Assembly: GCA_015061815.1 (NCBI GenBank)
Contig: SUVW01000006.1
Location: 53,684 to 117,683 of the forward strand
DNA length: 64,000 bases
Direction: 5' to 3'
Origin: Lentisphaerota bacterium
GTDB taxonomy: Bacteria > Verrucomicrobiota > Lentisphaeria > Victivallales > Victivallaceae
In this document: one piece after another, positions 7,240-16,518 of the stretch
How positions within the stretch are numbered: position 1 is the stretch's first letter
Layout: each line of letters starts with the position of its first letter
Made by a program: the position numbers and the translations under genes
Notes under the pieces: model-generated
Seen by the model: the letters and a program-made list of their open reading frames with translations, nothing else
What the model was told of the DNA's origin: nothing
The model's database searches: none

Positions 7240-9891
7240 ATGAAAAAAATCATTTATTGCTTCTTGGGGTTGTTCTGCTTGCTCACATTTCAGGCAGATG
7301 CTCTTTCAATTCCGGCATTGAGCAACATCTTGAGTCTGAAAATTTATATATTGCCGGAACAATTGAATAAAGAAATCCTTTTTACCTTCTTTAAAAAAGA
7401 CAGTAACGGCAGAGCAGGGGCGGATGCATTGGCCTTTGCGGTTTACTCCCCGTCAGGAAAATCGGTTTTTGAATACAGCATTCCGGATGATGGAGAAACC
7501 GGCAATCAGTGGAAGCCCGGTCCCCGGCAGAAAGCGGAAGTCAGATTTATTCCCCGGGAAAAAGGAGTATATACCCTGCAATTCAAGATGAGTTGCGATG
7601 CTTATTTATATTTCGACAACAATGAGGTGAAAAACTGTCATATCGGCTTGAGTAATTCCAATTTCCGCACCGGTGGTCCGCATACTCCGGCTCATCTGTA
7701 CTTTTACCTGCCGGTGAATAAGGTCGGCGAATCCGGAATCGTTGATATTTCCAGCAGCTACATGCATTACAATCAAATATCAAACATGAATATTACCGGC
7801 GGAGGCAAAGTTTTTTATAAAAATTTCACAGCTGCCCCGGCACCGAATAAAACTAAAATATTCGCCCATCACTTTCTTATTGACCGCAAAAATCCGCATA
7901 CACTTTATGAATTGCAGGCCTCAAAATTCAGTGTCATTGACTTTGTTCCCAAACTTTATCCGCAATTAACATTTTTCTTCAGCAAAAAAGGAGCTGAAGC
8001 TTTCAAACCGTACCTTTTTAAAAGCAACACTTCCCCAAACTCGATCATTATTTCTGCCACCGATGCAGCAATCCCATTTGCTCTCGGAGCAGGGGAGAGT
8101 TACTGTATAAAATACATCCCCGGCAAAAAAGAAAAGCAATTCAAATTTTCAGCAGACATTCTGGGAAAAAAATATACATTCGATAATAAAAAAAATACCA
8201 TTTTATTCAATGCGCCGCATGACAACTGTTTTCCCAGTATAAAAACAGTTCCACAGGCAGATGGCAAATTCAGCATTACCCGGGTGGTCGAAAAAAGAAC
8301 CACAATTGAATCCCCCGCCGATGCCGAGATCATCTCCCCGGTTGACGGCAAAATACATATCAAAGCACTGGAAGTGAAAAAAGCAAAAAAGTATATTTTC
8401 AATCTCGTTCATGAACGGGGCAAAAAAATACAACTTATATCCAATATTCCGGAAACAAGCGGTGAAGCAGCAGAACTTATCCCCGGCGTATGGCAGGTAA
8501 GCTGCACGACAGATCGGGATATTGTGCCGGGACCGCCCAGTTATTTTGCCATAAAGAATCCTGCAAAAACCAGCCCGATTTTTATGCACGGATATATTCC
8601 TGCGATGGATTCAAGCGTAAAATCAGTTAAAGAGATATCTTTAACTTCTCCGGTAAAGCTATCCGACGCGATCGATTTTACTAAAAGCACATTTACGGTT
8701 TCCGGAAAAAAATATCAGGTAAAAGCTCTTGATGGTAATCGCGTAGGAATACCAGGCGAAGGACTTCAGCTCAACAACGGAAAAATCGACATTCAAGCCG
8801 ATATTTATGACCGGGACGGAAACTTCAGTCATTACGAATGGTGTTTTATGCTGAATGCCGACATCCGGAAAACCATCAGCTTCAATTCCGATGGAATAAT
8901 GATCCTGAACGGCAGAAAATTTCTGCCATTGATATGTTATCCCCCGGAAATCATTAAAACAGATGACAGCGGATTCAACACTGTTTTGCCAAACACCCTT
9001 ACGCCATTGCCTGCACTGGATATTTACCTCAAACAGAATTTAAAAAGTCTGGATTCCGGTTGTGTATTTCGAGGATTCTACACCGCTGCTGACTCAACTC
9101 CGCTGCTTGATGTTGAACGTTATCTGCAAGGGCAGGGCGGTCGTCATCCGGCCCGTATCGGTGCATGGCTGGATGAAGCAGATGCCCATGTTTCCGATGA
9201 ATATACCAGAGAAACCTTGTCCGGATATCAGAAATTTACCACAAACAGCGGTGTGGTCGGCGTTTGTACCACAGGAAGCAATCGCTATGCCGATATGGCG
9301 AAAATGGGAGATTATCTGATGATAGATGTCTATCCCCGGGAAAATGTACTTTCTCTGGATATTTACTTCGCACAAGCCATGAATGATGCTGCCGGGAAAC
9401 CGGTATGGCAGCTCAATCAGGGATTTGACTTCGATTACAGCAACCGGAATCCGGCAACGATGATCCCGGATCCCACGATGTTGAGATACGCTCACTGGGC
9501 CGCTTTCAGACACGGTCTGCAGGGGTTGGGGCTGTACATGTGCGGCGGCAGCCGCTACTGCCTGTATCCATCTATGTGGCAACATGTTGTTGAACTCTAC
9601 CGGCAGGCGGCAACATTGAACTTTGTCCTTGTGGAACCTACTGTAACGGAGTCGATTATTTCAACGAAATCCCCATATTTGAAAAGCCGTATACTCCGTT
9701 ACCGCAACCGGTATTATTTGATCATTCAAAATGCCTCAAACAACTCAATTGCCGCAAAAATCAAAGTTAAAGGTGATTTTGATCCACGCGTACGGGTTTT
9801 GTTTGAAAACCGTATTGTACAATTGGATAGAAATTGCTTCTACGATGTTTTTCAACCGTTGGACAGCCGCATTTTTGAGTTAATCAAATAA
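7240..9891 (+). CDS. Large secreted protein with a TIM-barrel-like C-terminal half, function unknown
   Basis: 883 residues from ATG 7240, with AGGGAG about 12 bases upstream. A signal peptide (KKIIYCFLGLFCLLTFQADA) is followed by beta-rich regions. The C-terminal third, with GDYLMIDVYPRENVLSLDIY, GKPVWQLNQGFDF and AFRHGLQGLGLYM, resembles the end of TIM-barrel glycosidase-like proteins and is similar in order to the secreted protein at 20576-22600. No family can be named with confidence. It is probably a polysaccharide-acting or carbohydrate-binding exported protein in the same operon as the glycosidase at 3967. Confidence 0.6.
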   Translation: MKKIIYCFLGLFCLLTFQADALSIPALSNILSLKIYILPEQLNKEILFTFFKKDSNGRAGADALAFAVYSPSGKSVFEYSIPDDGETGNQWKPGPRQKAEVRFIPREKGVYTLQFKMSCDAYLYFDNNEVKNCHIGLSNSNFRTGGPHTPAHLYFYLPVNKVGESGIVDISSSYMHYNQISNMNITGGGKVFYKNFTAAPAPNKTKIFAHHFLIDRKNPHTLYELQASKFSVIDFVPKLYPQLTFFFSKKGAEAFKPYLFKSNTSPNSIIISATDAAIPFALGAGESYCIKYIPGKKEKQFKFSADILGKKYTFDNKKNTILFNAPHDNCFPSIKTVPQADGKFSITRVVEKRTTIESPADAEIISPVDGKIHIKALEVKKAKKYIFNLVHERGKKIQLISNIPETSGEAAELIPGVWQVSCTTDRDIVPGPPSYFAIKNPAKTSPIFMHGYIPAMDSSVKSVKEISLTSPVKLSDAIDFTKSTFTVSGKKYQVKALDGNRVGIPGEGLQLNNGKIDIQADIYDRDGNFSHYEWCFMLNADIRKTISFNSDGIMILNGRKFLPLICYPPEIIKTDDSGFNTVLPNTLTPLPALDIYLKQNLKSLDSGCVFRGFYTAADSTPLLDVERYLQGQGGRHPARIGAWLDEADAHVSDEYTRETLSGYQKFTTNSGVVGVCTTGSNRYADMAKMGDYLMIDVYPRENVLSLDIYFAQAMNDAAGKPVWQLNQGFDFDYSNRNPATMIPDPTMLRYAHWAAFRHGLQGLGLYMCGGSRYCLYPSMWQHVVELYRQAATLNFVLVEPTVTESIISTKSPYLKSRILRYRNRYYLIIQNASNNSIAAKIKVKGDFDPRVRVLFENRIVQLDRNCFYDVFQPLDSRIFELIK

Positions 9892-10223
9892 ATATTACCC
9901 TCCAAGTATTTTTAAGTTCTGCGCAAGACTGGGGATTTTATCCGAATTCAGTATATTCAGTGATCTTTCCGGTCTGCGCAGAGTTTTAAATAATATTGCA
10001 ACGTCGCATAATATGCGTTATGTTAATTTGAATAGCGCGATTATTTACACCATTAACTTTGTAACACACTGTTTTTAAGAAGATTACATTTTTTGAAGCA
10101 ATGGTTGTTAATAACTTGGTAATAATTGTCAACAAACAGCTGTTATTACAGAGCTGTTTTTGGAGCAGACACAAGGAGCTTGTGCTGTTTGGAAGAAAGT
10201 TTACTGTTTTAAGGCAAAGAGGA
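9892..10223. other. Long intergenic region without a visible gene
   Basis: No convincing gene or tRNA is seen. Two CTGCGCA direct repeats (near 9918 and 9976) are present, and the rest is AT-rich. The right end leads into the fabD promoter. Confidence 0.5.
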
Positions 10224-10252
10224 TTGCATTTTTTCTTTACAGGATTTATATT
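10224..10252 (+). promoter_or_regulatory. Promoter of fabD
   Basis: A -35 TTGCAT (10224-10229), a 17-base spacer and a -10 TATATT (10247-10252), about 46 bases before the fabD start. The hexamers and the T-run after the -35 are close to those at 3883 and 49339. Confidence 0.6.
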
Positions 10253-10298
10253 ATATGGATTTTATATCTATTGTAACTTTTTACAGAAAGGTTGAAAA

Positions 10299-11219
10299 AT
10301 GATTCCGTTTTTTGTGTTTTCCGGTCAAGGTGCTCAATTTGCCGGCATGGGAAAAGATATTGCTGATAAATCAGCTTCTGCCAAGGCGATTTTTGATAAA
10401 GCCGATGAGGTTTTAGGTTATAAATTGAGCGATATTATATTTAATGGTCCGGATGAACTTCTCACTCAAACGATCCATTGTCAGCCGGCAATTTATACAG
10501 TCAGCTGTGCTGCATTGACCGCATTCCGGGAAAAATATCCGCAAACAGCCCCCCTCGCCTGTGCCGGTTTGAGTCTGGGAGAGTATGGTGCATTATATGC
10601 TGCCGGAGCATTCGACTTTTCCTCCGGCTTGAAGCTCCTTGCCAAACGGGCACAACTGATGGATAACGCCTGCAAATCAACCAATGGTTCAATGGCTTCT
10701 GTACTCAACGGTGACCCGCAAATCATAAAAGAGGTTTGCGCCCGGCACCAGGTGGATGTTGCCAATTTCAACAGCCCCGGTCAAATCGTTATTTCCGGCG
10801 ACAAAGAACTTCTGGCGCAGGCGGTGAATGATTTAAAAGCAGAAGGTATCCGTAAGGTCATTGTTTTGAATGTTGCCGGAGCTTTCCATTCGCGTTTGAT
10901 GAAGCAGGCCGGTGATGCTTTAGGTAAAGTCCTTGCCGAAAGCGAAATAAAGCAACCGACAGTTCCGGTGTATCACAATTTTACCGCATCGCCAGCCCGG
11001 GATGCCGCACAATTGCGTTTGAATCTTGCTTCTCAAGTTGCCGGCTCTGTCCGTTGGGAAGAAAGTGTGCGGGCGATGGCTGCTCTGGGAGCTGATACCA
11101 TGATTGAATTCGGCCCAGGGAATGTACTTACCAAGCTCTGCTCCCGTACCCTGCCCGAATTGAAAACTTTTAACATCAATTCTGTGGAAACTCTGGATAA
11201 TTTTACTGCCGGAGAATAA
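10299..11219 (+). CDS. fabD: Malonyl-CoA:ACP transacylase FabD
   Basis: Transfers malonyl groups from CoA to acyl carrier protein at the start of fatty acid elongation. The 306-residue protein starts FVFSGQGAQFAGMGKDI, has the nucleophile motif GLSLGEYGAL (Ser in GxSxG) and the histidine motif GAFHSRLM, in the usual order and length. Ribosome site AGAAAGG lies about 10 bases upstream. A HAD phosphatase gene follows after 6 bases; other fab genes are not nearby. Confidence 0.95.
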   Translation: MIPFFVFSGQGAQFAGMGKDIADKSASAKAIFDKADEVLGYKLSDIIFNGPDELLTQTIHCQPAIYTVSCAALTAFREKYPQTAPLACAGLSLGEYGALYAAGAFDFSSGLKLLAKRAQLMDNACKSTNGSMASVLNGDPQIIKEVCARHQVDVANFNSPGQIVISGDKELLAQAVNDLKAEGIRKVIVLNVAGAFHSRLMKQAGDALGKVLAESEIKQPTVPVYHNFTASPARDAAQLRLNLASQVAGSVRWEESVRAMAALGADTMIEFGPGNVLTKLCSRTLPELKTFNINSVETLDNFTAGE

Positions 11220-11225
11220 GTAAAA

Positions 11226-11864
11226 ATGTCCGGTTTCCATGCGTATTTTTTTGATTTTGACGGCACGATCGGTGATACCGATGTAGACATCAGAGCTGCG
11301 TGGCTGGCTGCAATCAGGCAGCTGCGACTGCCGGCAGAACATTTCGACAGCACCTTCCGGGTTGGTCCGGCTATACGGGAAACGGCCATGATGTTATATC
11401 CGGAACTTTCAGATGCTGAATCTAAAACCCTGCAAAATACCTACAAGCATTTTTATGACGATGCAGAAAATTACAAGGCCCGCCCCTACCCCGGTATTAT
11501 CGAAAAGTTCCGATTATTAAAATCAACGGGAAAAAAGCTGTATATCGTCACCAACAAACGCATAAAACCTCTGCAAAAAATGGTTGATCTTTTTGATCTG
11601 ACCTTTTTTGACGGGATCTTCGCTCCGGACACAGTCGATCCGGAACACCATCTGAATAAAGCAGAATCACTGGCTTTGGCAATAAAAGTTTCAGCGGTAT
11701 CCGGCAGCAAATGTCTTATGGTTGGCGACACCGGCTTTGATATTGCTGCCGGCAAAGCCAACTCTGTTGCCACTTGTGCAGTAACCTGGGGATACGGCAG
11801 TCGAAATGATTTGATCAACAGCGGGGCAGATTTTGTGATCTCTACGCCAGAAGCTCTGCCCTGA
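11226..11864 (+). CDS. HAD-superfamily phosphatase, phosphoglycolate phosphatase-like
   Basis: 212 residues with the HAD motifs in order: DFDGTIGD (nucleophile Asp), a cap domain, IVTNKRIKPLQK (motif II Thr and motif III Lys region) and MVGDTGFDIAAGKAN (motif IV). The cap type and length fit the Gph/PgpP group, which dephosphorylates small phosphosugars; the substrate is not certain. It follows fabD with a 6-base gap and is therefore likely co-transcribed. It converges on the DUF2293-like gene. Confidence 0.85.
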   Translation: MSGFHAYFFDFDGTIGDTDVDIRAAWLAAIRQLRLPAEHFDSTFRVGPAIRETAMMLYPELSDAESKTLQNTYKHFYDDAENYKARPYPGIIEKFRLLKSTGKKLYIVTNKRIKPLQKMVDLFDLTFFDGIFAPDTVDPEHHLNKAESLALAIKVSAVSGSKCLMVGDTGFDIAAGKANSVATCAVTWGYGSRNDLINSGADFVISTPEALP

Positions 11865-11865
11865 C

Positions 11866-12534
11866 CTACTTCAATGCATTCTGCAAAGGACAATTATCCA
11901 GCGGTTTTTCTCCACGCCGGTAACGCTCAAGAAGTTCACGGGAATCTGCAGCCAATTCTTTCCGGACAGCCCGCCGTTCTCCTTTTATGCGGGCGATGTG
12001 CATTCGGTCATATCCGGTTGTCTGATGACGCATCCATGCAATAACAGCTGCTTCGGCCCGTTCTCTCAAAGGTATTCTTCCGGTTCTGGCCACAGTGCCG
12101 CTGCCTACCGGAACTGCCTGGTCTGTAACAGCATCAGCCAAATCCCAGGCTAAATTCTCATATTCAGGAGCGAATGCGAGATAATCGACCACAGCCTGAC
12201 GGAATTCCACTACGTAAGCATCCTGTTTTGCGATTCTGGCTTGTCTGGCAGCTTCCAGTTTTCGCAGATAAACAGGATTACTGCGCTCCATTTCCAATGC
12301 AGCTTTCACCTCTTTTACAATTTTGCTGTCGCACCATAATCCGAGTGATTCGATCCGGTTTTTCCGTTTGTGAACGACACTCCAGCAATCGGTACCGGCT
12401 TTCAATCGTCTGGTAAGTCCCGGGTCTCCTGACGGCACAAATTCCCAGAAGTCAGGAACAGTCAAAACTTTACCTTCATGGATGAAATCACGGGGACGAT
12501 TGGTGCGCCATACCTGCAAAAAAATATTGTTCAT
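11866..12534 (-). CDS. DUF2293-like protein
   Basis: 222 residues. The first half is WPF- and charge-rich without a known motif (VWRTNRPRDFIHEGKVLTVP). The second half, RAEAAVIAWMRHQTTGYDRM followed by RRAVRKELAADSRELLERYR, resembles DUF2293. No enzymatic residues can be named. It overlaps the upstream DUF362 ferredoxin gene by 4 bases, so the two are coupled. The family assignment is from pattern memory. Confidence 0.6.
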   Translation of the reverse strand: MNNIFLQVWRTNRPRDFIHEGKVLTVPDFWEFVPSGDPGLTRRLKAGTDCWSVVHKRKNRIESLGLWCDSKIVKEVKAALEMERSNPVYLRKLEAARQARIAKQDAYVVEFRQAVVDYLAFAPEYENLAWDLADAVTDQAVPVGSGTVARTGRIPLRERAEAAVIAWMRHQTTGYDRMHIARIKGERRAVRKELAADSRELLERYRRGEKPLDNCPLQNALK

Positions 12535-13580
12535 ATTTCAACGATCAAATAATCTTTTGAGCCGATTCCGATTTTTTCTGCATAATTCAACTGTTCGTGC
12601 CCCCGGAAACGTTTTCCCCGGGAAGCAACAGCATCATAACAGGCACTATCCAATGCAACCGGGTCAAAGGAACCGAATACTCCGACGTCCGGAACACATG
12701 GGGACATCTTTCTGGGTTCACAATCACACCCCGGGGCAACACTGGCAACAAAATTCAAATAAATATTCTGTTTATTCCGGTGCGCGGCGATGGCATATTC
12801 TGCCAATTTCTCCCGGAATATCTGACGCCCGAACAAGAGATTTTTCAATCCGGAAAAACGGAAAACTGAAACAGCTTTTTGCGGACAAATTGAAAAACAG
12901 GCTCCGCAGCCCACGCATTTCTCATGATCTATAACCAATTTGCCGTTTTCCATCAATATCGCATCGGCGTTACAGCGGCTTAAACAAAGTTTGCAAACTT
13001 TGCATTTCCGTTTTTTTATCTGGGGTTTTACACTTAAATGCATCGCCATTTTGCCGCCTTTTGCAGCAAACCCCATAGAGAGCTGTTTCAACGCTCCCCC
13101 GAAACCGGCCAGCATATGTCCCTTGAAGTGAGATATTACCAAAACCTGTTCTGCTGCAGCAAGTCCCGAAGCGATGGCAGCATACTTGAAATGCTTGCCA
13201 TTTGCAACCGGGACCAAAGTGGATGCTTCTCCATTCTCTCCATCCGCAAAAACAACCGGGATACGGATAAAACCGTGAGCATGTGCCAATTTTTCATGTT
13301 TTGCTGCCGAAAAACGTTCGCCTCCGTACAAAACACTGGTTTCCGTAAAAAAAGTTTTGCTTCCCCTGCCCTCCAGCAAATCGATAATTTTATCATAAAC
13401 TGCCGGTTTCAGATAAGTATGATTACCTTTCTCACCGAAATGAACTTTTAACGGGATTTCCTTGTGCAAACCAATTCCGGGTTCATCCAGTAATGCAACC
13501 AACACCTTTTGGCCAGCCTCACCTCTTTCCTGATCACTGCTTCCGGAAGACAACGGACAAAAAAACACTTTACTCGCCAT
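12531..13580 (-). CDS. DUF362 protein with two 4Fe-4S clusters
   Basis: About 349 residues. The N-terminal DUF362 part holds the FSHFKGHML-like core (here ISHFKGHMLAGFGGALKQLS). A bacterial ferredoxin domain follows with CKVCKLCLSRCNADAI and CVGCGACFSICPQKAV, each a Cx2Cx2Cx3C cluster ligand set. Such proteins are cytoplasmic Fe-S proteins of unknown reaction. ATG 13580 is preferred over 13601 because a GGAG lies about 13 bases upstream and the promoter at 13621 would leave little leader for the earlier codon. Confidence 0.85.
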   Translation of the reverse strand: MASKVFFCPLSSGSSDQERGEAGQKVLVALLDEPGIGLHKEIPLKVHFGEKGNHTYLKPAVYDKIIDLLEGRGSKTFFTETSVLYGGERFSAAKHEKLAHAHGFIRIPVVFADGENGEASTLVPVANGKHFKYAAIASGLAAAEQVLVISHFKGHMLAGFGGALKQLSMGFAAKGGKMAMHLSVKPQIKKRKCKVCKLCLSRCNADAILMENGKLVIDHEKCVGCGACFSICPQKAVSVFRFSGLKNLLFGRQIFREKLAEYAIAAHRNKQNIYLNFVASVAPGCDCEPRKMSPCVPDVGVFGSFDPVALDSACYDAVASRGKRFRGHEQLNYAEKIGIGSKDYLIVEI

Positions 13581-13620
13581 ATCCCAATACTCCACTGTCA
13601 TTATATATTATACAAAAACA

Positions 13621-13649
13621 AATATAGCTCACTTTTGGTTCCTTTTCAA
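13621..13649 (-). promoter_or_regulatory. Promoter of the DUF362/DUF2293 operon
   Basis: On the minus strand, -35 TTGAAA (13649-13644), a 17-base spacer and -10 TATATT (13626-13621) point to a start near 13614, about 35 bases before the DUF362 ATG. Confidence 0.55.
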
Positions 13650-13778
13650 GTTAATGTCATGGAAAAACATTTTTATCGCTTGAAAAATTTCCAGATAAAT
13701 GATATATTCTATGATGAAGTCGGTGATATTTTCGCCGGACAATTTTGTAAATGACAGAAAATATTCAAGGAGGTCTTT

Positions 13779-14342
13779 ATGAGCTGGGGATTGATAATCA
13801 CACTGGTTGTTTTGTTGGTGCTTGTTTTCTGGTGGATTGGCACGATGAATGGATTCCGCCGTTTGCAGGTGGCCATACAGGAGGCTTGGAGTGGAATCGA
13901 TGTGCAATTGAAGCGAAAAGCCAACATCATCCCCAATCTGGTTGATACGCTGAAAATGCAAATGGATTTTGAGAGCAATGTATTGACCGAATTAACGGCC
14001 GCCCGCAGCGGGTTGATCAGTGGCAGTCACGCTGAAGCAATGGCTGCGAATGATAAAATTTCCTCACTGCTGCCCTCAATCCGAGCGACTGCCGAAAATT
14101 ACCCTGCTCTGGGAACCAATGCTTCTTTTTTGAAACTTATGGAAGATATTCGGGACTGTGAAGACAAAATCACCTACGCCCGCAACCGTTATAATATGAC
14201 AGTTGCAAAATACAACATGGATATAGTCATGATTCCCGCCAGCATTGTTGCCGGATTCATGCATCTGACCAAAGAGGAGATGTTTGAGATATCCGCTCAA
14301 AGCCGCGAAGATGCAGACAATATCCGCATAAGCAAACTTTGA
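13779..14342 (+). CDS. lemA: LemA family membrane protein
   Basis: 187 residues. An N-terminal membrane segment (WGLIITLVVLLVLVFWWIG) is followed by a helical cytoplasmic domain with the LemA pattern AWSGIDVQLKRKANIIPNLV and RNRYNMTVAKYNM. LemA proteins are of unresolved function and commonly sit next to HtpX-like or TPM-domain genes. The ribosome site AAGGAGGT is strong. The protease gene follows after 13 bases. Confidence 0.9.
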   Translation: MSWGLIITLVVLLVLVFWWIGTMNGFRRLQVAIQEAWSGIDVQLKRKANIIPNLVDTLKMQMDFESNVLTELTAARSGLISGSHAEAMAANDKISSLLPSIRATAENYPALGTNASFLKLMEDIRDCEDKITYARNRYNMTVAKYNMDIVMIPASIVAGFMHLTKEEMFEISAQSREDADNIRISKL

Positions 14343-14355
14343 ACATTTTACAAAC

Positions 14356-15315
14356 ATGGTTCATCCTATGGACGAATATTCAGCGCCATTGATCGCTTCT
14401 GAAGAAGTAAGAAAAAATTTTATAAAAAGCTTTATTCTGGTAGCAATCGTTGCGGTTGCTGTTTTTGCAGCATCCTGGTATTTAGGAGATTTGCTTGGCG
14501 ATATAAGAGCCGGTTTAATAACCGGCCTGGTGATTACGCTGGTGGTATTGCCGATTCAGATTTTAAGTGCAAAATGGATGATATTAAGTATGACGCGCGG
14601 CAGGGACATCGATCCGGATATCCCGCAGGAACGGCGTTTACTGCATCTGGTCCAGGGATTAACGATTTCCGCCGGATTAAAAAAAACACCGGATGTATAC
14701 ATCATTCCCACCCCGGTGGCCAATGCTTTTGCATCCGGCTTAAATGAGGAAAATGCATTTATCGGCGTTACGCAGGGATTGCTTGATCAAATGAATGATC
14801 AGGAACTGGAAGGCGTCCTTGCCCATGAATTCGGTCACATCATCCATCGGGATATAATGCTCAATCAATTGGTGATCGGTCTGATCAGCGCACTGCTTGT
14901 TATTGTCGTCTTGATTGAACATCTCGGCTTCATGGAACTTTTGACCGGCGGAGGAAACCGGCGGCGCGACCGGGATAATAATGGTGGCGGCGCATTCATT
15001 CTGGTCTTGCTGCTGGTGGTGATGCTTATCCGTCCACTGACGATGTTATTCGGGGCCTTGCTGCAATCGGCGATATCCCGTCAGAGAGAATATGCCGCCG
15101 ATGCAGTTGCAGTGCGGCTATGCAGTTACAACGAGGGTTTGGCCGGTGCTTTGGAAAAATTAAGCGGCGACAAACACTATTCCCGGCAGGAAGTGGAATC
15201 CCTCGGCAGCAAACAAATGGCTGCTATGTATATTCACTTCCCGGATGCAGAAGAGCTGTTTTCCACCCATCCGCCTATCCGGGAAAGAATAAAACGTTTG
15301 CGGAACATGTACTGA
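14356..15315 (+). CDS. HtpX-like M48 zinc metalloprotease
   Basis: 319 residues (ATG 14356, or 14368 in frame; no clear ribosome site distinguishes them). Two N-terminal membrane helices are followed by the zinc-binding HEFGHIIHRD and a later REYAADAVA that supplies the third ligand Glu, with two further membrane segments between them. A glycine/arginine/asparagine-rich loop (GGGNRRRDRDNNGGG) separates these. M48 membrane proteases degrade damaged membrane proteins. The lemA pairing is a known arrangement. Ends 10 bases before the convergent serpin gene. Confidence 0.88.
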   Translation: MVHPMDEYSAPLIASEEVRKNFIKSFILVAIVAVAVFAASWYLGDLLGDIRAGLITGLVITLVVLPIQILSAKWMILSMTRGRDIDPDIPQERRLLHLVQGLTISAGLKKTPDVYIIPTPVANAFASGLNEENAFIGVTQGLLDQMNDQELEGVLAHEFGHIIHRDIMLNQLVIGLISALLVIVVLIEHLGFMELLTGGGNRRRDRDNNGGGAFILVLLLVVMLIRPLTMLFGALLQSAISRQREYAADAVAVRLCSYNEGLAGALEKLSGDKHYSRQEVESLGSKQMAAMYIHFPDAEELFSTHPPIRERIKRLRNMY

Positions 15316-15325
15316 CTCTTTGCGA

Positions 15326-16495
15326 TCACTTTACGGTTTTTATTGCAGCAGTTAACAAAACGACGTTTGTTTTACTGTCAAACAGTATCGCAACAAACGG
15401 GTGATTTGCATGAAAAATGTTGGAACTTTCTTCCGGTATAAATGCCGCTCTCTTGGCTATTGCATAGGTAACTGCTGCCATATCAGTTCCCGTTTCATTA
15501 AGTTCCAATTTCAGCAATTGCATAGACTGCGCGATAAAAAGAGGATGATTGCCGACCATTTGCAAATCAGCAGTTGCGGGATCAAATATCAGTTTCAGTC
15601 CGGCTTTTTTCAATAATACAGTCAAATCGCAGTTGCTCTCTAATTTCAATTTCGGTATCTTTATACTTGTTTTTTTTGCAGATGAGGATTTCTTTACAAA
15701 ATGTCCGATTCCGCATTCAGCCAATTTACCGGAAACCACACTCAAATCATCTTTTGCATTCAAGGGCATCATCAACAACAATTTAAAACACTCACCCCGA
15801 TAATTCAGGATGATACCATGAATTTTTCCATCATTATAATAAGGGATATGACGATCATCATTCATCATTTTGACCGGGAAGGAGTCCCCGGATGCAGCAA
15901 AAAAGTACTCTTTTTGGGTTTTTGACATTTCAAATCCCTTTTGCCAGTCAGCATTGAAATATAGAACATTCATCAATACGACTTCAGGATCAGCGGCAAA
16001 ATCATCGACAGAAAATACATCGGTGAATTTTCCATAACTTTCTTGTTCCACTATCCGGTTGAGAGATGAAACACACTCTTCTTTCCGGGAATAATCCAAA
16101 CGGTAAACTTTACCATTGTACAGTTTGGAAACGAAGCCGGCAAAATTTTTATTTACGACATATTTCCGGTCAAACAATATAGCATTGAATGAATTGAAGT
16201 CAATGTCCGCCCCATTGTCGTTTTTCAAAGCAAGAGACAGCGCCGCAACAGTGTCGGAGAATTTTTTATCCAGTCCCAGCACATGCTGCAATTCAGCGGC
16301 ACTGCTCTCCCCTGCTCCGCAAGATATCATGCCGTAACATTGAGTTATTCCCCAAGGGGAAATCATAATATTGCCACCGTTGGATCGTTCGCGACATGCT
16401 ATATTAAAAATCTTCAAAAATTCTGCTTCCGGAAAAGCTTGAACACTCAAAGCCGCAGCACAAATAAATGCGAGAAACAAAAATTTTATTTTCAT
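15326..16495 (-). CDS. Secreted serpin family protease inhibitor
   Basis: About 389 residues from ATG 16495 (AAGGAG just upstream). A signal peptide ends near VQAFPEA. The serpin core is recognisable (NAILFDRKYVVNKNF, VLMNVLYFNADWQKGF, and HPFVAILFDSKTNVVLL at the C-terminus). The reactive-loop hinge ETGTDMAAVTY matches the inhibitory pattern (Gly P15, Thr P14, small residues P11-P10). Counting from the hinge puts Ala near P1, with Lys-Arg two residues earlier, so an elastase- or trypsin-like target is possible. Probably exported to blunt host or competitor proteases. It follows the regulator gene on the same strand. Confidence 0.85.
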   Translation of the reverse strand: MKIKFLFLAFICAAALSVQAFPEAEFLKIFNIACRERSNGGNIMISPWGITQCYGMISCGAGESSAAELQHVLGLDKKFSDTVAALSLALKNDNGADIDFNSFNAILFDRKYVVNKNFAGFVSKLYNGKVYRLDYSRKEECVSSLNRIVEQESYGKFTDVFSVDDFAADPEVVLMNVLYFNADWQKGFEMSKTQKEYFFAASGDSFPVKMMNDDRHIPYYNDGKIHGIILNYRGECFKLLLMMPLNAKDDLSVVSGKLAECGIGHFVKKSSSAKKTSIKIPKLKLESNCDLTVLLKKAGLKLIFDPATADLQMVGNHPLFIAQSMQLLKLELNETGTDMAAVTYAIAKRAAFIPEESSNIFHANHPFVAILFDSKTNVVLLTAAIKTVK

Positions 16496-16518
16496 TCCAC
16501 TCCTTTTTGCCGGATAAG

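Noticed and set aside
9918..9985. CTGCGCA direct repeats as an attachment site
   Set aside because: Only 7 bases, and no integrase or mobile gene is near.
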